A stretch of DNA of 64,000 nucleotides from Bacillus yapensis (lineage in GTDB: Bacteria > Bacillota > Bacilli > Bacillales > Cytobacillaceae), in NCBI RefSeq assembly GCF_005280205.1, contig NZ_SUND01000005.1:124001-188000 (forward strand), in the 5' to 3' direction. Positions 1 through 8,442 of the stretch are shown here, in pieces. Made by a program: the position numbers and the translations under genes. How positions within the stretch are numbered: position 1 is the first letter of the stretch; every line of letters begins with the position of its first letter. Below the pieces are notes generated by a model. That model did no database searches, was not told where the DNA came from, and was given only the letters and a program-made list of their open reading frames with translations.

Positions 1-1
1 A

Positions 2-361
2 CGTTTGTATCCAACTCTACCAAAATCTAAATATGTTTGCTTCTATCCAATGGACAAGCGTCGCCAAGGCGAAGATAACTGGTACATGCTTCCGATGGAA
101 GATAGACGTAGCTTAATGCGCAGCCACGGTATGATCGGACGCGGCTATGCTGGTAAAGTAAAACAGATCATTACTGGTTCTGTTGGTTTTGATGATTATG
201 AATGGGGCGTAACATTATTCTCAGATGATGTTCTTCAATTCAAGAAACTTGTATATGAAATGCGTTTTGATGAAGTAAGTGCTCGCTACGGCGAATTCGG
301 TTCATTCTTTGTTGGAAACATCCTAGAAGAAAACCGTGTACAATCCTTTTTAAACGTATAA
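2..361 (+). CDS. hemQ: Coproheme decarboxylase HemQ (3' part)
   Basis: Carboxy-terminal 119 residues of HemQ, the enzyme that decarboxylates coproheme to haem b in the Gram-positive coproporphyrin-dependent pathway. The frame is open back to base 2, so the first half (family about 250 aa) lies outside the window and the TTG at 5 is internal. The block [14 protein letters not shown] holds the conserved histidine (visible residue 41) that is the proximal haem ligand in this family. A strong terminator follows directly, then gerQ, the same order as ywfI-ywdL in B. subtilis. Confidence 0.93.
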   Translation, partial: RLYPTLPKSKYVCFYPMDKRRQGEDNWYMLPMEDRRSLMRSHGMIGRGYAGKVKQIITGSVGFDDYEWGVTLFSDDVLQFKKLVYEMRFDEVSARYGEFGSFFVGNILEENRVQSFLNV

Positions 362-372
362 TTAATTAAAAA

Positions 373-409
373 AATGCTCTCAGTTTTTGCTGAGGGCATT
401 TATTTTTTT
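373..409 (+). terminator. Rho-independent terminator after hemQ
   Basis: The stem AATGCTCTCAG / CTGAGGGCATT has a 6-nt loop and is followed by a T-rich tail (TATTTTTTT). It closes the hemQ transcript 12 nt after the stop codon. Confidence 0.92.
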
Positions 410-469
410 GAGTAGGCGAGCGTTTGCCAACAGTCTGAGCATTTTTTCCATCCTACCTCCTCCTTTTTT

Positions 470-500
470 GTCATAAAAGAATTCAAAAAATCATAACAAT
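470..500 (+). promoter_or_regulatory. Probable sigma-E promoter of gerQ
   Basis: GTCATAAA (470-477) and CATAACAAT (492-500) are separated by 14 bp. This resembles the mother-cell sigma-E consensus (-35 like GTCATATT, -10 like CATACAAT). It lies 78 bp upstream of gerQ, which is known to be sigma-E dependent in B. subtilis. The rest of the 410-578 gap shows nothing else recognisable. Confidence 0.6.
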
Positions 501-578
501 GCAATAGTGAATATTAATGATAATACGATTTTGTCCACGTGATTTATCAATTCTTTCTAATTTAGGAGGGGAATCAAT

Positions 579-1013
579 TTGACGTATAATCCATATTATT
601 ACGCTCGTCAGGGGGCCTACGGGTATCAGCCAAGTTATGGGGCTGGTCAGACACAACCGGTAACTCCACCTGTGGCAACAGGAACATTTCCGACAGCTGG
701 TGCTGCACAACAGGTACCAGGGCAGCTCCCATTAGAGCAGTCCTATATTGAAAATATCTTAAGGTTAAACAGAGGAAAGCTCGCCACCGTTTATGCGATG
801 TTTGATACGGTTTCAGCGGAAGGGCCTTCTACCCAAGTTTTCAGAGGTATTATTGAAGCAGCAGGGCGCGATCACTTGATTTTAAGTGACCCTGAGTCTG
901 GCAGACGTTACCTGATCCCGATGGTTTACTTTGGCTACGCTACTTTTGATGAAGAGCTGGAATATGAATATCCGTACGCAGCTGCTCCAGCGACTGCTTA
1001 TCCACCAAGATAA
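579..1013 (+). CDS. gerQ: Spore coat protein GerQ
   Basis: GerQ (YwdL) is an inner spore-coat protein crosslinked by transglutaminase and required for cortex-lytic CwlJ activity during germination. The 144-aa product has a Tyr/Gln/Pro-rich amino terminus (residues 1-50, repeated Y, YY and GYQPSYG) and the conserved carboxy-terminal domain (about 53-130, starting LEQSYIENILRLNRGK and containing SDPESGRRYLIPMVYF). The start is TTG 579, seven bases after AGGAGGGG. It is a single-gene unit between a sigma-E-like promoter and a two-way terminator. Confidence 0.95.
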   Translation: MTYNPYYYARQGAYGYQPSYGAGQTQPVTPPVATGTFPTAGAAQQVPGQLPLEQSYIENILRLNRGKLATVYAMFDTVSAEGPSTQVFRGIIEAAGRDHLILSDPESGRRYLIPMVYFGYATFDEELEYEYPYAAAPATAYPPR

Positions 1014-1014
1014 C

Positions 1015-1055
1015 GAAAAACGGGAACCTCGACTAATGAGGATTCCCGTTCTTTA
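1015..1055. terminator. Two-way terminator between gerQ and ywdK
   Basis: The arms AACGGGAA and TTCCCGTT (1019-1050) form a long hairpin with A-rich bases on the left and TTCTTT on the right. It serves the convergent gerQ (+) and ywdK (-) transcripts. Confidence 0.85.
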
Positions 1056-1056
1056 A

Positions 1057-1428
1057 TTACATTAATTTTACTGCAGCAATAATGATCAATATCCATGCTA
1101 CTAAAAATGACACGCCCCCTAATGGCGTAATCGCTCCTAAAATGGAGATTTGCGTGACAGCTAAGATATAAAGGCTTCCCGCAAATAAAATGATTCCGAT
1201 AAACAAGAGCCAGCCAGACCAAGATAATAGGGCACTTGCAGGATACTTACCAAGGAGAATTGCTACAATAAACAAGCCTGTTGCATGAAACATTTGATAT
1301 TTCACGGCTTTCTCCCATATATCAAGATACTTTGGCTCGAGCTTCCCTTCTAAACCATGAGCTCCAAAAGCTCCCAAAGCAACCGCTAAAAAGGCATTAA
1401 TCGCTCCTAAAATAATGAATGTCTTCAT
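1057..1428 (-). CDS. ywdK: DUF423 membrane protein YwdK
   Basis: A 123-aa integral membrane protein with four hydrophobic segments (about residues 3-22, 45-62, 68-86 and 98-120). The amino-terminal block ALGAFGAHGLE and the internal KAVKYQMFHATGLF are DUF423 hallmarks. Its function is unknown in the family. It sits between gerQ and ywdI exactly as in B. subtilis. The ATG at 1428 follows a purine-rich GGGGGAAAC site. Confidence 0.92.
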   Translation of the reverse strand: MKTFIILGAINAFLAVALGAFGAHGLEGKLEPKYLDIWEKAVKYQMFHATGLFIVAILLGKYPASALLSWSGWLLFIGIILFAGSLYILAVTQISILGAITPLGGVSFLVAWILIIIAAVKLM

Positions 1429-1476
1429 TTTGTTTCCCCCTTCTGTTCTTGAAAAATTCCTATGTAAGGAAACTCT

Positions 1477-1749
1477 TTAAAAATCAAACAAAGAGTCCCC
1501 GTTCGATTCTTCATCGATTTTCATTTTTTGCACTTGCCCATAAGGATTCATCACAGGTGTTTGAATCGGAGCAGGTGTAGAAAAAGACTGCGGTGCATTA
1601 GTAGTACTAGATTGTTCCTCAAGGACTAACTCGCACAATGCCTTCACTGCATATATTTTTTCTCTCATTCGCGCCTCAGAATCACTTAATTTCGCTTGTC
1701 TAAGCTCTTCTTCAATTTTCCCAAGCAGTTTCTGCACGGAAATGTTCAA
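1477..1749 (-). CDS. ywdI: YwdI family protein
   Basis: A small acidic cytoplasmic protein of about 90 aa matching the B. subtilis YwdI pattern: an amino-terminal MNISVQKLLGKIEEELRQAK-like helix, a helical middle, then a Pro/Gln/Ser-rich linker and an acidic end (LFDF). The start is taken as TTG 1749, eight bases after GAGG; a GTG three codons upstream is less well placed. No function is known. Confidence 0.8.
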   Translation of the reverse strand: MNISVQKLLGKIEEELRQAKLSDSEARMREKIYAVKALCELVLEEQSSTTNAPQSFSTPAPIQTPVMNPYGQVQKMKIDEESNGDSLFDF

Positions 1750-1795
1750 TCCGACCACCTCAAAGTAATTTATCTACCCCTATACTATACTAAAT

Positions 1796-1963
1796 TCACT
1801 TTTTTTCATATTTTAAACATGGCTGCCCCGAAGCCTTCATGACCTCCTGTGAAGGAAGACGACTTGTTTTAAACTGAAACGCTTTACAGCCCTTCGGAAA
1901 ATTCGGGTCCCACGTCACGTAAAAATAGCGACATGTAAAACAATTTATTCTTTCTTCTTTCAT
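1796..1963 (-). CDS. Small four-Cys protein coupled to ung
   Basis: A 55-aa reading frame whose ATG overlaps the ung stop codon (ATGA), implying translational coupling. It holds [19 protein letters not shown] near the start and a later Cys in [10 protein letters not shown]: four cysteines (CxxC, C, C) in a pattern that could bind a metal. Short proteins of this form (INCFxCxxFxVTWDPxFPxGC) are known as conserved uncharacterised proteins, some annotated by association with uracil-DNA glycosylase. The function is unknown; a DNA repair accessory role is only an inference from position. Confidence 0.8.
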   Translation of the reverse strand: MKEERINCFTCRYFYVTWDPNFPKGCKAFQFKTSRLPSQEVMKASGQPCLKYEKK

Positions 1964-2634
1964 TTTTCAAGCTCCCAATCAATCTCTTCCTGCTTCAGAT
2001 CACGTAAATACTGATTGATTTTGGAAAAAGGTTTGCTCCCAAAGAAGCCGCGATAAACGGAAAGAGGACTCGGATGAACCGATTCAATAATAAAATGCTT
2101 ACTCTCATCAATCAGCTTTTTCTTTTTTTGCGCAGGTAGTCCCCAAAGAACAAAAATTACCGGGGTTTCTCTTTCATTTAGGCGTGAAATCACATGATCC
2201 GTAAAGATTTCCCACCCTTTTCCTTTGTGGGAATGTGCAGCCCCCTGACGTACAGTGAGAACGGTATTTAACAGCAACACACCTTGCTTCGCCCATCGGG
2301 TTAAATCTCCATGGGCTGGCACCGTGCACCCAATATCTGCTTCGAGCTCTTTATAGATATTCTTCAAAGACGGAGGATGTGTTACCCCCTTCTTGACTGA
2401 AAAACTCAAGCCATGGGCCTGATTTGGCCCATGGTATGGATCTTGTCCAAGAATGACAACTTTTACATCATTATATGCCGTATAAGTTAGGGCATTAAAA
2501 ATGTCATCCCGCTCTGGGTAGATGACCTCATGTTTATATTCCTCTTCTAAAAAGTTGATGAGTTCCTGAAAATACGACTTTTCAAACTCAGTACCAATTT
2601 GTTCATGCCAATCATTTTGTACATTAATCTTCAT
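1960..2634 (-). CDS. ung: Uracil-DNA glycosylase
   Basis: Family 1 uracil-DNA glycosylase, which excises uracil from DNA to start base excision repair. The water-activating loop GQDPYH (in [12 protein letters not shown], about residue 66), the uracil-binding LLLNTVLTV block and the minor-groove loop HPSPLS (about residue 190) are all present. It is 224 aa long, normal for the family. The ATG at 2634 overlaps the end of the upstream DUF4230 gene by 11 bp. The upstream alternative start (GTG 2643) has a poorer site. Confidence 0.96.
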   Translation of the reverse strand: MKINVQNDWHEQIGTEFEKSYFQELINFLEEEYKHEVIYPERDDIFNALTYTAYNDVKVVILGQDPYHGPNQAHGLSFSVKKGVTHPPSLKNIYKELEADIGCTVPAHGDLTRWAKQGVLLLNTVLTVRQGAAHSHKGKGWEIFTDHVISRLNERETPVIFVLWGLPAQKKKKLIDESKHFIIESVHPSPLSVYRGFFGSKPFSKINQYLRDLKQEEIDWELEK

Positions 2635-3364
2635 ACTGAACACTCACTTCATAACCCAATTGTGAAAAGAATCCCTTTAAGGTTTTTTCTGCATTCGTTT
2701 CAGCCATTTGCAGTAGCCCTTGAGCAATCGCTTCTTCTTTCACGAGCGTTTTTGCTTCAGCAGCAAGTTCATAGGCTTCCTCCCAATCTACTTCCGCTCG
2801 AAAAATCCCTTCAACGGAATAAGTTTGAACCTGCTCAAATTCTAAAGATGGCTCTTGAATGATTTTAGCATGAGGCAACGTAATCGCGATCGTTTTCTCT
2901 TCTTCATTCATTTTCACATGATCCGCATCAAGACTTTGTAAATCAACACCTGCCGTGACCGTACCAGGTACAACAAGAAGAATCTTTCTTTTCGTCCCAG
3001 GAATGTTCGTCGTAATTTCCTTGCCGAAAATTTGGTTGTCCTCTTTTTCAATCACAGCTTTGACAAAGGCCTGAGAGGAAGCAAGCGAAGAAAGATCCTT
3101 CATTTGTTCTATGAAACTTCCTTTTTCAACCTTCGGCTCCGCACCAGCAAAAAGTTTATAAGAACCCATCCCAACTAAAGTCCCTAAAAATATAAATACG
3201 ATCAAAAGTAGAACGAGTTTATAATGCTTAAATTTCAAATTGATAAAAGGTTTATTTTTATATGTCTCAACCGCAACCGCACTAGCCGCTTGCTGTTTGC
3301 CTTCTTTTAATTCATTTCTAATCGCATCAAGCTGCGCTAGGATTTCATCATCTTTTTTCGTCAA
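2624..3364 (-). CDS. DUF4230 single-pass membrane protein
   Basis: A 246-aa protein with a cytoplasmic helix (1-45), one membrane segment (about 49-67) and an extracytoplasmic DUF4230 domain (about 75-246; core [18 protein letters not shown] and [10 protein letters not shown]). The function of the domain is unknown. The start is TTG 3364, ten bases after GGGGAGG. It is the promoter-proximal gene of a unit with ung and the small Cys protein, each overlapping the next, so the three are probably co-expressed. Confidence 0.85.
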   Translation of the reverse strand: MTKKDDEILAQLDAIRNELKEGKQQAASAVAVETYKNKPFINLKFKHYKLVLLLIVFIFLGTLVGMGSYKLFAGAEPKVEKGSFIEQMKDLSSLASSQAFVKAVIEKEDNQIFGKEITTNIPGTKRKILLVVPGTVTAGVDLQSLDADHVKMNEEEKTIAITLPHAKIIQEPSLEFEQVQTYSVEGIFRAEVDWEEAYELAAEAKTLVKEEAIAQGLLQMAETNAEKTLKGFFSQLGYEVSVQYED

Positions 3365-3449
3365 AATCTGTATCCTCCCCTATAGATAGAACTTGTCTCC
3401 TAATTATAAGGGAAAATTTAAACCCAGTGGGACTTTTAGCGGATTTCCC

Positions 3450-3494
3450 AAAAATTAATAAAGGCTCCTTTCGCAAAAAATGCAAAAAGAGCCC
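3450..3494 (-). terminator. Terminator of the fdh/molybdopterin operon
   Basis: On the minus strand GGCTC...GCA / TGC...GAGCC (3463-3493) forms a hairpin followed by TTTATTAATTTTT. It lies 10 nt past the moeB stop and ends the long minus-strand operon. Confidence 0.75.
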
Positions 3495-3502
3495 AATCTA
3501 TT

Positions 3503-4522
3503 TTACCCTAGCAATCTTTGATAAATCGACCTTGCTTGCGCAATATCCTTCGTCCCATGAATGAGCGCTCGGCCATCCTTAAAAATAACCATGCGATTTC
3601 CATCCATTTCAACCGAAAGCAAATACGGATTTCCTTTCACTTCATAACGAAGAGCACTAAGATGCGTAGACAATTCATTCAAATCCACATCTCCGTGCTT
3701 AGAAGGGCGTATTTGCACCGTATCACGACCACACAATACTTCTGACCTCATCAGATTCTCTTGCTCCAAATACGGGTACGTAGGAGCTTCTCCGCAGGAT
3801 AAACAGCCTTTGTCTTTTGCCTTCGCCATTTTTATGCTGCTATACTGATTTCTCCATAAGTCAAAGCTTACGAAAGAGCTCCGAATCGCATCAAAATCCT
3901 CCACCAAAATTTTCAAAGCTTCCGCCGTTTGATGGGCTACGACCATTTGCACTGTAGGGGCGATAATCCCCACCGTATCACACGTCATCCCTTGAACCGG
4001 GAGTGTTTTTAACAGACAGTTCAAGCAAGGAGTTTGCCCTGGTAAAATCGTAAAGCTCATTCCGAAGCTGCCTACACAAGCTCCGTAAATCCACGGAATC
4101 TCAAACTTTTGTGATATATCATTGATCGCCATGCGTGTTTCAAAATTATCGGTGGCATCAAGGATTAGGTCGACATCTCGCACAAGCTCCGCCAAAATTT
4201 CAGGCGTTGCATCTCCTACCACAGCACGAATCTCCACATCCGAATTAATCGCCTTCAATCTTCGTTCTGCTGCTACGGCTTTTGGTAGCTTCTGCTCGAC
4301 GTCCTCTTCGGTATAAAGCTGTTGCCTTTGGAGGTTGCTCGCTTCCACATAATCACGATCAACAATCGTCAATTTTCCAATTCCAGCACGCGTCAATATT
4401 TCGCCATTGCTCGAGCCAAGTGCCCCAGCCCCGATCATTAACACATGCTTCGAACGGATTTTTGCTTGACCTTGTTCCCCAATTGGCGCAAATAGCATTT
4501 GTCTTGAATAACGTTCATCCAT
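3503..4522 (-). CDS. moeB: MoeB/ThiF adenylyltransferase
   Basis: An E1-like enzyme that adenylates the carboxy-terminal Gly-Gly of MoaD so that it can be charged with sulfur for molybdopterin synthesis. It has the nucleotide loop GAGALGS (residues 31-37), the arginine-finger region SNLQRQ, the metal-binding CLNC and CLSC pairs, and the catalytic-loop Cys in MTCDTVGI. The 339-aa length exceeds plain MoeB (about 250): residues 250-339 form an extra carboxy-terminal extension without a recognisable rhodanese active-site Cys loop. It is last in the operon after moaD. Confidence 0.9.
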   Translation of the reverse strand: MDERYSRQMLFAPIGEQGQAKIRSKHVLMIGAGALGSSNGEILTRAGIGKLTIVDRDYVEASNLQRQQLYTEEDVEQKLPKAVAAERRLKAINSDVEIRAVVGDATPEILAELVRDVDLILDATDNFETRMAINDISQKFEIPWIYGACVGSFGMSFTILPGQTPCLNCLLKTLPVQGMTCDTVGIIAPTVQMVVAHQTAEALKILVEDFDAIRSSFVSFDLWRNQYSSIKMAKAKDKGCLSCGEAPTYPYLEQENLMRSEVLCGRDTVQIRPSKHGDVDLNELSTHLSALRYEVKGNPYLLSVEMDGNRMVIFKDGRALIHGTKDIAQARSIYQRLLG

Positions 4523-4578
4523 TATGCAAACCTCCTAGCAAAAAACTGTCCAGAGCTAAATGGACAGTTCCCCTATTC

Positions 4579-4812
4579 TCAACCACCACTAACAGGTGGA
4601 ATAAATGCAATTTCATCACCCGGATGGATGACTTCATCATCCCCAGCAAACTCTTCGTTCACAGCAGTCATTGCTGTATCAAGCTTCTGAAGCTGATATT
4701 CTTTTGCAAGAAATTCTTTGACTTCAGCAACAGTTTTTCCGGCAAGATCAATACGAATCGATTCTTCCCCAACCGCATCCTTCAGATGGGCAAAAAATAA
4801 AATTTTATTCAT
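4579..4812 (-). CDS. moaD: Molybdopterin synthase small subunit MoaD
   Basis: A ubiquitin-fold sulfur carrier of 77 aa that donates thiocarboxylate sulfur to precursor Z. It ends in FIPPVSGG, with the essential terminal Gly-Gly. The start is the ATG at 4812 (MNKILFFAHLKD), which overlaps the moaE stop by 8 bp. The longer open frame upstream of it is only read-through of moaE. It works with MoaE as a heterotetramer. Confidence 0.95.
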   Translation of the reverse strand: MNKILFFAHLKDAVGEESIRIDLAGKTVAEVKEFLAKEYQLQKLDTAMTAVNEEFAGDDEVIHPGDEIAFIPPVSGG

Positions 4813-5272
4813 GCAAATCTGCCCCCTCTGGTTTTCCAGTCGGATATGCAACCTTTTCGAGCTGGTCGCCAATCCACTCTTCTCCATCTTCCCAATGCTC
4901 TTTCTTCCAAATTGGGACGATTTCCTTGATGCGCTCAATCGCATAACGGTTTGCCTCATACGCATCGGCACGGTGAGGCGTCGAAACAGCGATCACAACG
5001 GCAATATCCGTAATATCTAGCTTACCGACCCGATGGGTAATCGCCACCTTCGAATTTGGCCACTTTTCTTCAATCTCCTGACCAATTTGCGCAAGCTTCT
5101 TCACGGCCATCGATTCGTAGGCTTCATATATTAAAAAGAGAGTCTTTTTCCCTTTTGTTAATTCACGAACGGTTCCAATGAACGTCGTAATTGCTCCAGC
5201 ATCTCGCTGAACGACCTTGTCAATTATTGCTTGTATATCAATAGGTTCTTTGGAAATTTCATAGTAATTCAT
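4805..5272 (-). CDS. moaE: Molybdopterin synthase large subunit MoaE
   Basis: The catalytic subunit converting precursor Z to molybdopterin. The family blocks GAITTFIGTVRE, ITHRVGKLDITDIAVVIAVS and PIWKKEHWEDGEEWIG (catalytic lysines) occur in order. It is 155 aa, the usual length. The gene starts 18 bp after the moeA-PBP fusion gene and overlaps moaD. Confidence 0.95.
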   Translation of the reverse strand: MNYYEISKEPIDIQAIIDKVVQRDAGAITTFIGTVRELTKGKKTLFLIYEAYESMAVKKLAQIGQEIEEKWPNSKVAITHRVGKLDITDIAVVIAVSTPHRADAYEANRYAIERIKEIVPIWKKEHWEDGEEWIGDQLEKVAYPTGKPEGADLHE

Positions 5273-5290
5273 TTTCTTTCCACCTTTTCT

Positions 5291-7201
5291 TTAAAAAAAG
5301 ATTGGTTCTCCCGTCACAACAGCATAGCCACCAATGGCTTCCACCCGTGCTCGGAAGGCATCTGAACGGATTATTTGAATCAGTTGCTGTCCTGCCTCAC
5401 TGTCATAGAAAGACTTTGTCATCAACAAATCATACTCCTCATCGGAAACAGGTAGAAAATCAAGTCCCATCGCTCTTGCTGCTGGAAAAATGCCCAAGCC
5501 GACAGCTTTCAAACTTCCTTTTACCTCAGCTGCGACACTTAAATGGGAAAACATTTCACGATCGTAGCCATTGATTTGCTCAGATTCAATTCCGTTCTCT
5601 TTTAATAATAAATCAAATAGAATTCTAGTTCCTGCACCTTTTTGACGATTTACGTACAATGCACCTTTTTCCATGATTTCGACGACACCGTGAATGTCCA
5701 TCGGATTTCCTTTTGGCAATAGCCATCCTTGCTTTCTTTTTAAAAATGGGAAAAGAACCACTTCTTGATCGGCTAAAAATCGTTTTACGTAGGAGCGGTT
5801 ATACTCTTTAGTTTCGGGATCCAAGAGGTGAATTCCTGCTATATGCGCTTCGCCTTTTTTAATGGCCATAATGCCCGCCATACTGCCAACATGAGAAGAA
5901 ATAATTTTAGCATTATTAGACTGCGCTCTTAGCTGAGACGATAGAATATCGATCGTTAAATCGTGACTCCCATTGAAAACAATGGCTGTATCAATCTCTT
6001 CTACTGGCCTTAGCAGTTCTACTTGCGCTTCTTCGCCCTGTTCATAGCCCAGCTGGTCAGGAGGAACAATTAACATTCCATCTGCCTTCACTAAGGACAT
6101 CGTTACACCAGCTGCCCTCGTTAAGGGATTAGCCACGTATTCACCATTGACACGTCCAATCGTCATGCGGACATAGTCCTCTGCCCCCATCGTCGATACG
6201 ATTCGACGTCCAAGTTTTACCGTTAATGTCTGTCTTTTCGGTTCAGATATACCTAAATAAGCGCATACCAATGGTCTGACAAACCATTCTAACGCTAAAT
6301 ATGCCGAAACTGGATAACCAGGAATTCCAACAACAATCGTTTCGTGTATTTTACCTAAAATCACAGGTTTTCCTGGCCTTGTCGCTACACCATGGGTAAA
6401 GACTTCACCAAGCTCGCCAATGAGATGAACCGTGTAATCCTTTGAACCAGCAGAAGAACCAGCGTTTATCACGACTATATCAGAAGTCGCTACTGCTTCC
6501 AACAAAGCCACCTTTATTTCCTCTGGATTGTCCCTCACAATTGAATGTAGCTGCGGATTTCCGCCCCATTCTGCAATGAAGTTGGAAATGACCGTCCCGT
6601 TAAATTCGATGAGCTTTCCTGCAGCTGCTGGTTCATTCGGTAAAACCAATTCATTTCCTGTAGGAATGACCGTTACCAATGGTTTTTTCCATACCTTAAC
6701 CTTTGTTGTTTGAGAGGCAAGCAACACACCAATATCCACAGGTCTAATTTGATGCCCTTGTGGAAAAAGCATTTCCTCCTGAACAATATCCTCTCCAATG
6801 GGACGAATATGCGCCCACGGTGAAGTCGGTTCAATGATTTCAACGACGTCCTCTGAAATCTCATCGACATTTTCAATCATAATCACGGCATTAAAAGGGG
6901 AAGGAATCGCATTCCCCGTGTCTACGTATATAAAATCTTCATTTCGTTTTAGCTGAATGGGATTTTGTTCGTGAGCTGAGTAGGTATCCTCTGCTCTCAC
7001 GGCAATCCCGTCCATAGCGGATGCATGATAGTGTGGCATGGAATTGATAGCGAAGATCGGTTCTGCCGTTATTCTGCCCAGCGTCTCATGACTGTTCATC
7101 CATTCAACTTCCCTTTTGGGGTTAAAATGGGAAAGAATCTCCTCTACGGCCACTTTTCGAGGCTTATCCTGTAGGTATATTTTACGTTTATATTTTTTCA
7201 T
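5291..7201 (-). CDS. MoeA fused to a periplasmic-binding-like domain
   Basis: A 636-aa fusion. Residues 1-405 are a MoeA domain, the enzyme inserting molybdate into adenylylated molybdopterin (GNAIPSPFNAVIMIE, AGSSAGSKDYT, GIPGYPVSAYLALEW). Residues about 412-630 are a PBP-like/LysR-type ligand domain (GSHDLTIDILSSQL, HIAGIHLLDP, YVNRQKGAGTR). This arrangement is known in several Firmicutes and archaea; the added domain is presumed to bind a small ligand such as an oxyanion, but its ligand is unproven. It lies 10 bp after a second, plain moeA, so the operon has two MoeA enzymes. Confidence 0.9.
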   Translation of the reverse strand: MKKYKRKIYLQDKPRKVAVEEILSHFNPKREVEWMNSHETLGRITAEPIFAINSMPHYHASAMDGIAVRAEDTYSAHEQNPIQLKRNEDFIYVDTGNAIPSPFNAVIMIENVDEISEDVVEIIEPTSPWAHIRPIGEDIVQEEMLFPQGHQIRPVDIGVLLASQTTKVKVWKKPLVTVIPTGNELVLPNEPAAAGKLIEFNGTVISNFIAEWGGNPQLHSIVRDNPEEIKVALLEAVATSDIVVINAGSSAGSKDYTVHLIGELGEVFTHGVATRPGKPVILGKIHETIVVGIPGYPVSAYLALEWFVRPLVCAYLGISEPKRQTLTVKLGRRIVSTMGAEDYVRMTIGRVNGEYVANPLTRAAGVTMSLVKADGMLIVPPDQLGYEQGEEAQVELLRPVEEIDTAIVFNGSHDLTIDILSSQLRAQSNNAKIISSHVGSMAGIMAIKKGEAHIAGIHLLDPETKEYNRSYVKRFLADQEVVLFPFLKRKQGWLLPKGNPMDIHGVVEIMEKGALYVNRQKGAGTRILFDLLLKENGIESEQINGYDREMFSHLSVAAEVKGSLKAVGLGIFPAARAMGLDFLPVSDEEYDLLMTKSFYDSEAGQQLIQIIRSDAFRARVEAIGGYAVVTGEPIFF

Positions 7202-7211
7202 CGCTCACACC

Positions 7212-8441
7212 TCATAGAAATAATGTAACAGGCACCTGTTCTCCCTTATGAACACCTTCACTTTCATAAGAAATTTCGATCATGCCTTCACTTTTTACAA
7301 GAGTGGAGATCAGACCCGATTTCCCTAAAATAGGCTCTGCATACCATTCATGATTTTCTTCAAAAAGTCGTACCCGAATATAGTCAGTTCGTCCAGGCGC
7401 TGAAGGAATATTTTTCGTTACCTTGGCAAAAGTTAGCTTGGTGCGCGTCTCGCTAAGTCCTTGTAGCTTATCAACGACCGCTTTGCCGAACAAATGAAAA
7501 ATAATCATCGCCGACGCTGGATGTCCTGGCAGGCCAATCACCGGTTTATCCTTCGCCTGTGCTAAAATCGTTGGCTTTCCTGGTTTAATTGAAACGCCGT
7601 GAACATAAACCCCTGGTTCTCCAAGAGATTCGATCACTTCAACGGAATAATCCTTTGTCCCAACTGAACTGCCTCCAGAAAGGATTAAACAATCCGTCTT
7701 TTCGAGCATCTCCTTGGTTCTGCGCTCAAGCTCCTCACGACTGTCCTTCACAATGCCACCATAGATAAATCCGAGGCCCCATTGCTTCACCAAACTACCG
7801 ATCGTAGCTGCATTAATATCGCGAACCTCACCAATCAGTAGGTCCTTCGATTCCATCGGGACAATCTCATCACCAGAGGATAAATAACCAATGACAGGCT
7901 TTTTCCACACCCGTACCTCAAGAATGCCTTGGGAAGCTAGGGCACCGATTTCCTGTGAACGAAGCTTCGTTCCCTTTGTCAACAAAACTGTTCCTGCCTG
8001 CATGTCCTCCCCGATAGAGATAACATTTTCCCCAGGTGCCGTTTGCCGATAGACATTTAGGAGTCCGCTAATATCCTCACAGTGCTCAATCATAACCATC
8101 GCATCACTGCCAGCTGGTAGCATGCCACCTGTCGGTACGTACATCGCTTCTCCACTTCCGACTTCTTTTGGTGGCTCCTGCCCCATTTTGACTTCCCCAG
8201 TTACGGTCAGGAATCCTGGCATCGTTTCTGAGGAACCGAATGTATCCTTTGCTTTCACAGCATAGCCATCTACAGATGAACGACGAAAATTCGGTACATT
8301 TTCTCGTACAATAATATCTTCAGCTAAAACGAAATGAAGTGCATCAAATAAAGGCAATGTCATGGTCTCCCGAATCGGAGTGACCATTTCTTGAATCAAC
8401 TGAAATGTTTCCTCTACTGATTTAACTTGAAAAAATTTCAT
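7212..8441 (-). CDS. moeA: Molybdopterin molybdenumtransferase MoeA
   Basis: A 409-aa canonical MoeA, which ligates molybdenum to the dithiolene of molybdopterin. The blocks RRSSVDGYAVKA, PTGGMLPAGSDAMVMIE, SGGSSVGTKDYSVE and GLPGHPASAMIIF are in order. It is the only MoeA here of normal length; the next gene downstream is the MoeA-PBP fusion. It is one base from the mobA stop, clearly the same transcript. Confidence 0.95.
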   Translation of the reverse strand: MKFFQVKSVEETFQLIQEMVTPIRETMTLPLFDALHFVLAEDIIVRENVPNFRRSSVDGYAVKAKDTFGSSETMPGFLTVTGEVKMGQEPPKEVGSGEAMYVPTGGMLPAGSDAMVMIEHCEDISGLLNVYRQTAPGENVISIGEDMQAGTVLLTKGTKLRSQEIGALASQGILEVRVWKKPVIGYLSSGDEIVPMESKDLLIGEVRDINAATIGSLVKQWGLGFIYGGIVKDSREELERRTKEMLEKTDCLILSGGSSVGTKDYSVEVIESLGEPGVYVHGVSIKPGKPTILAQAKDKPVIGLPGHPASAMIIFHLFGKAVVDKLQGLSETRTKLTFAKVTKNIPSAPGRTDYIRVRLFEENHEWYAEPILGKSGLISTLVKSEGMIEISYESEGVHKGEQVPVTLFL

Positions 8442-8442
8442 A

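Noticed and set aside
4813-4971. Longer moaD start
   Set aside because: The upstream part of the open frame overlaps moaE coding sequence and is not MoaD-like; ATG 4812 gives the family length.
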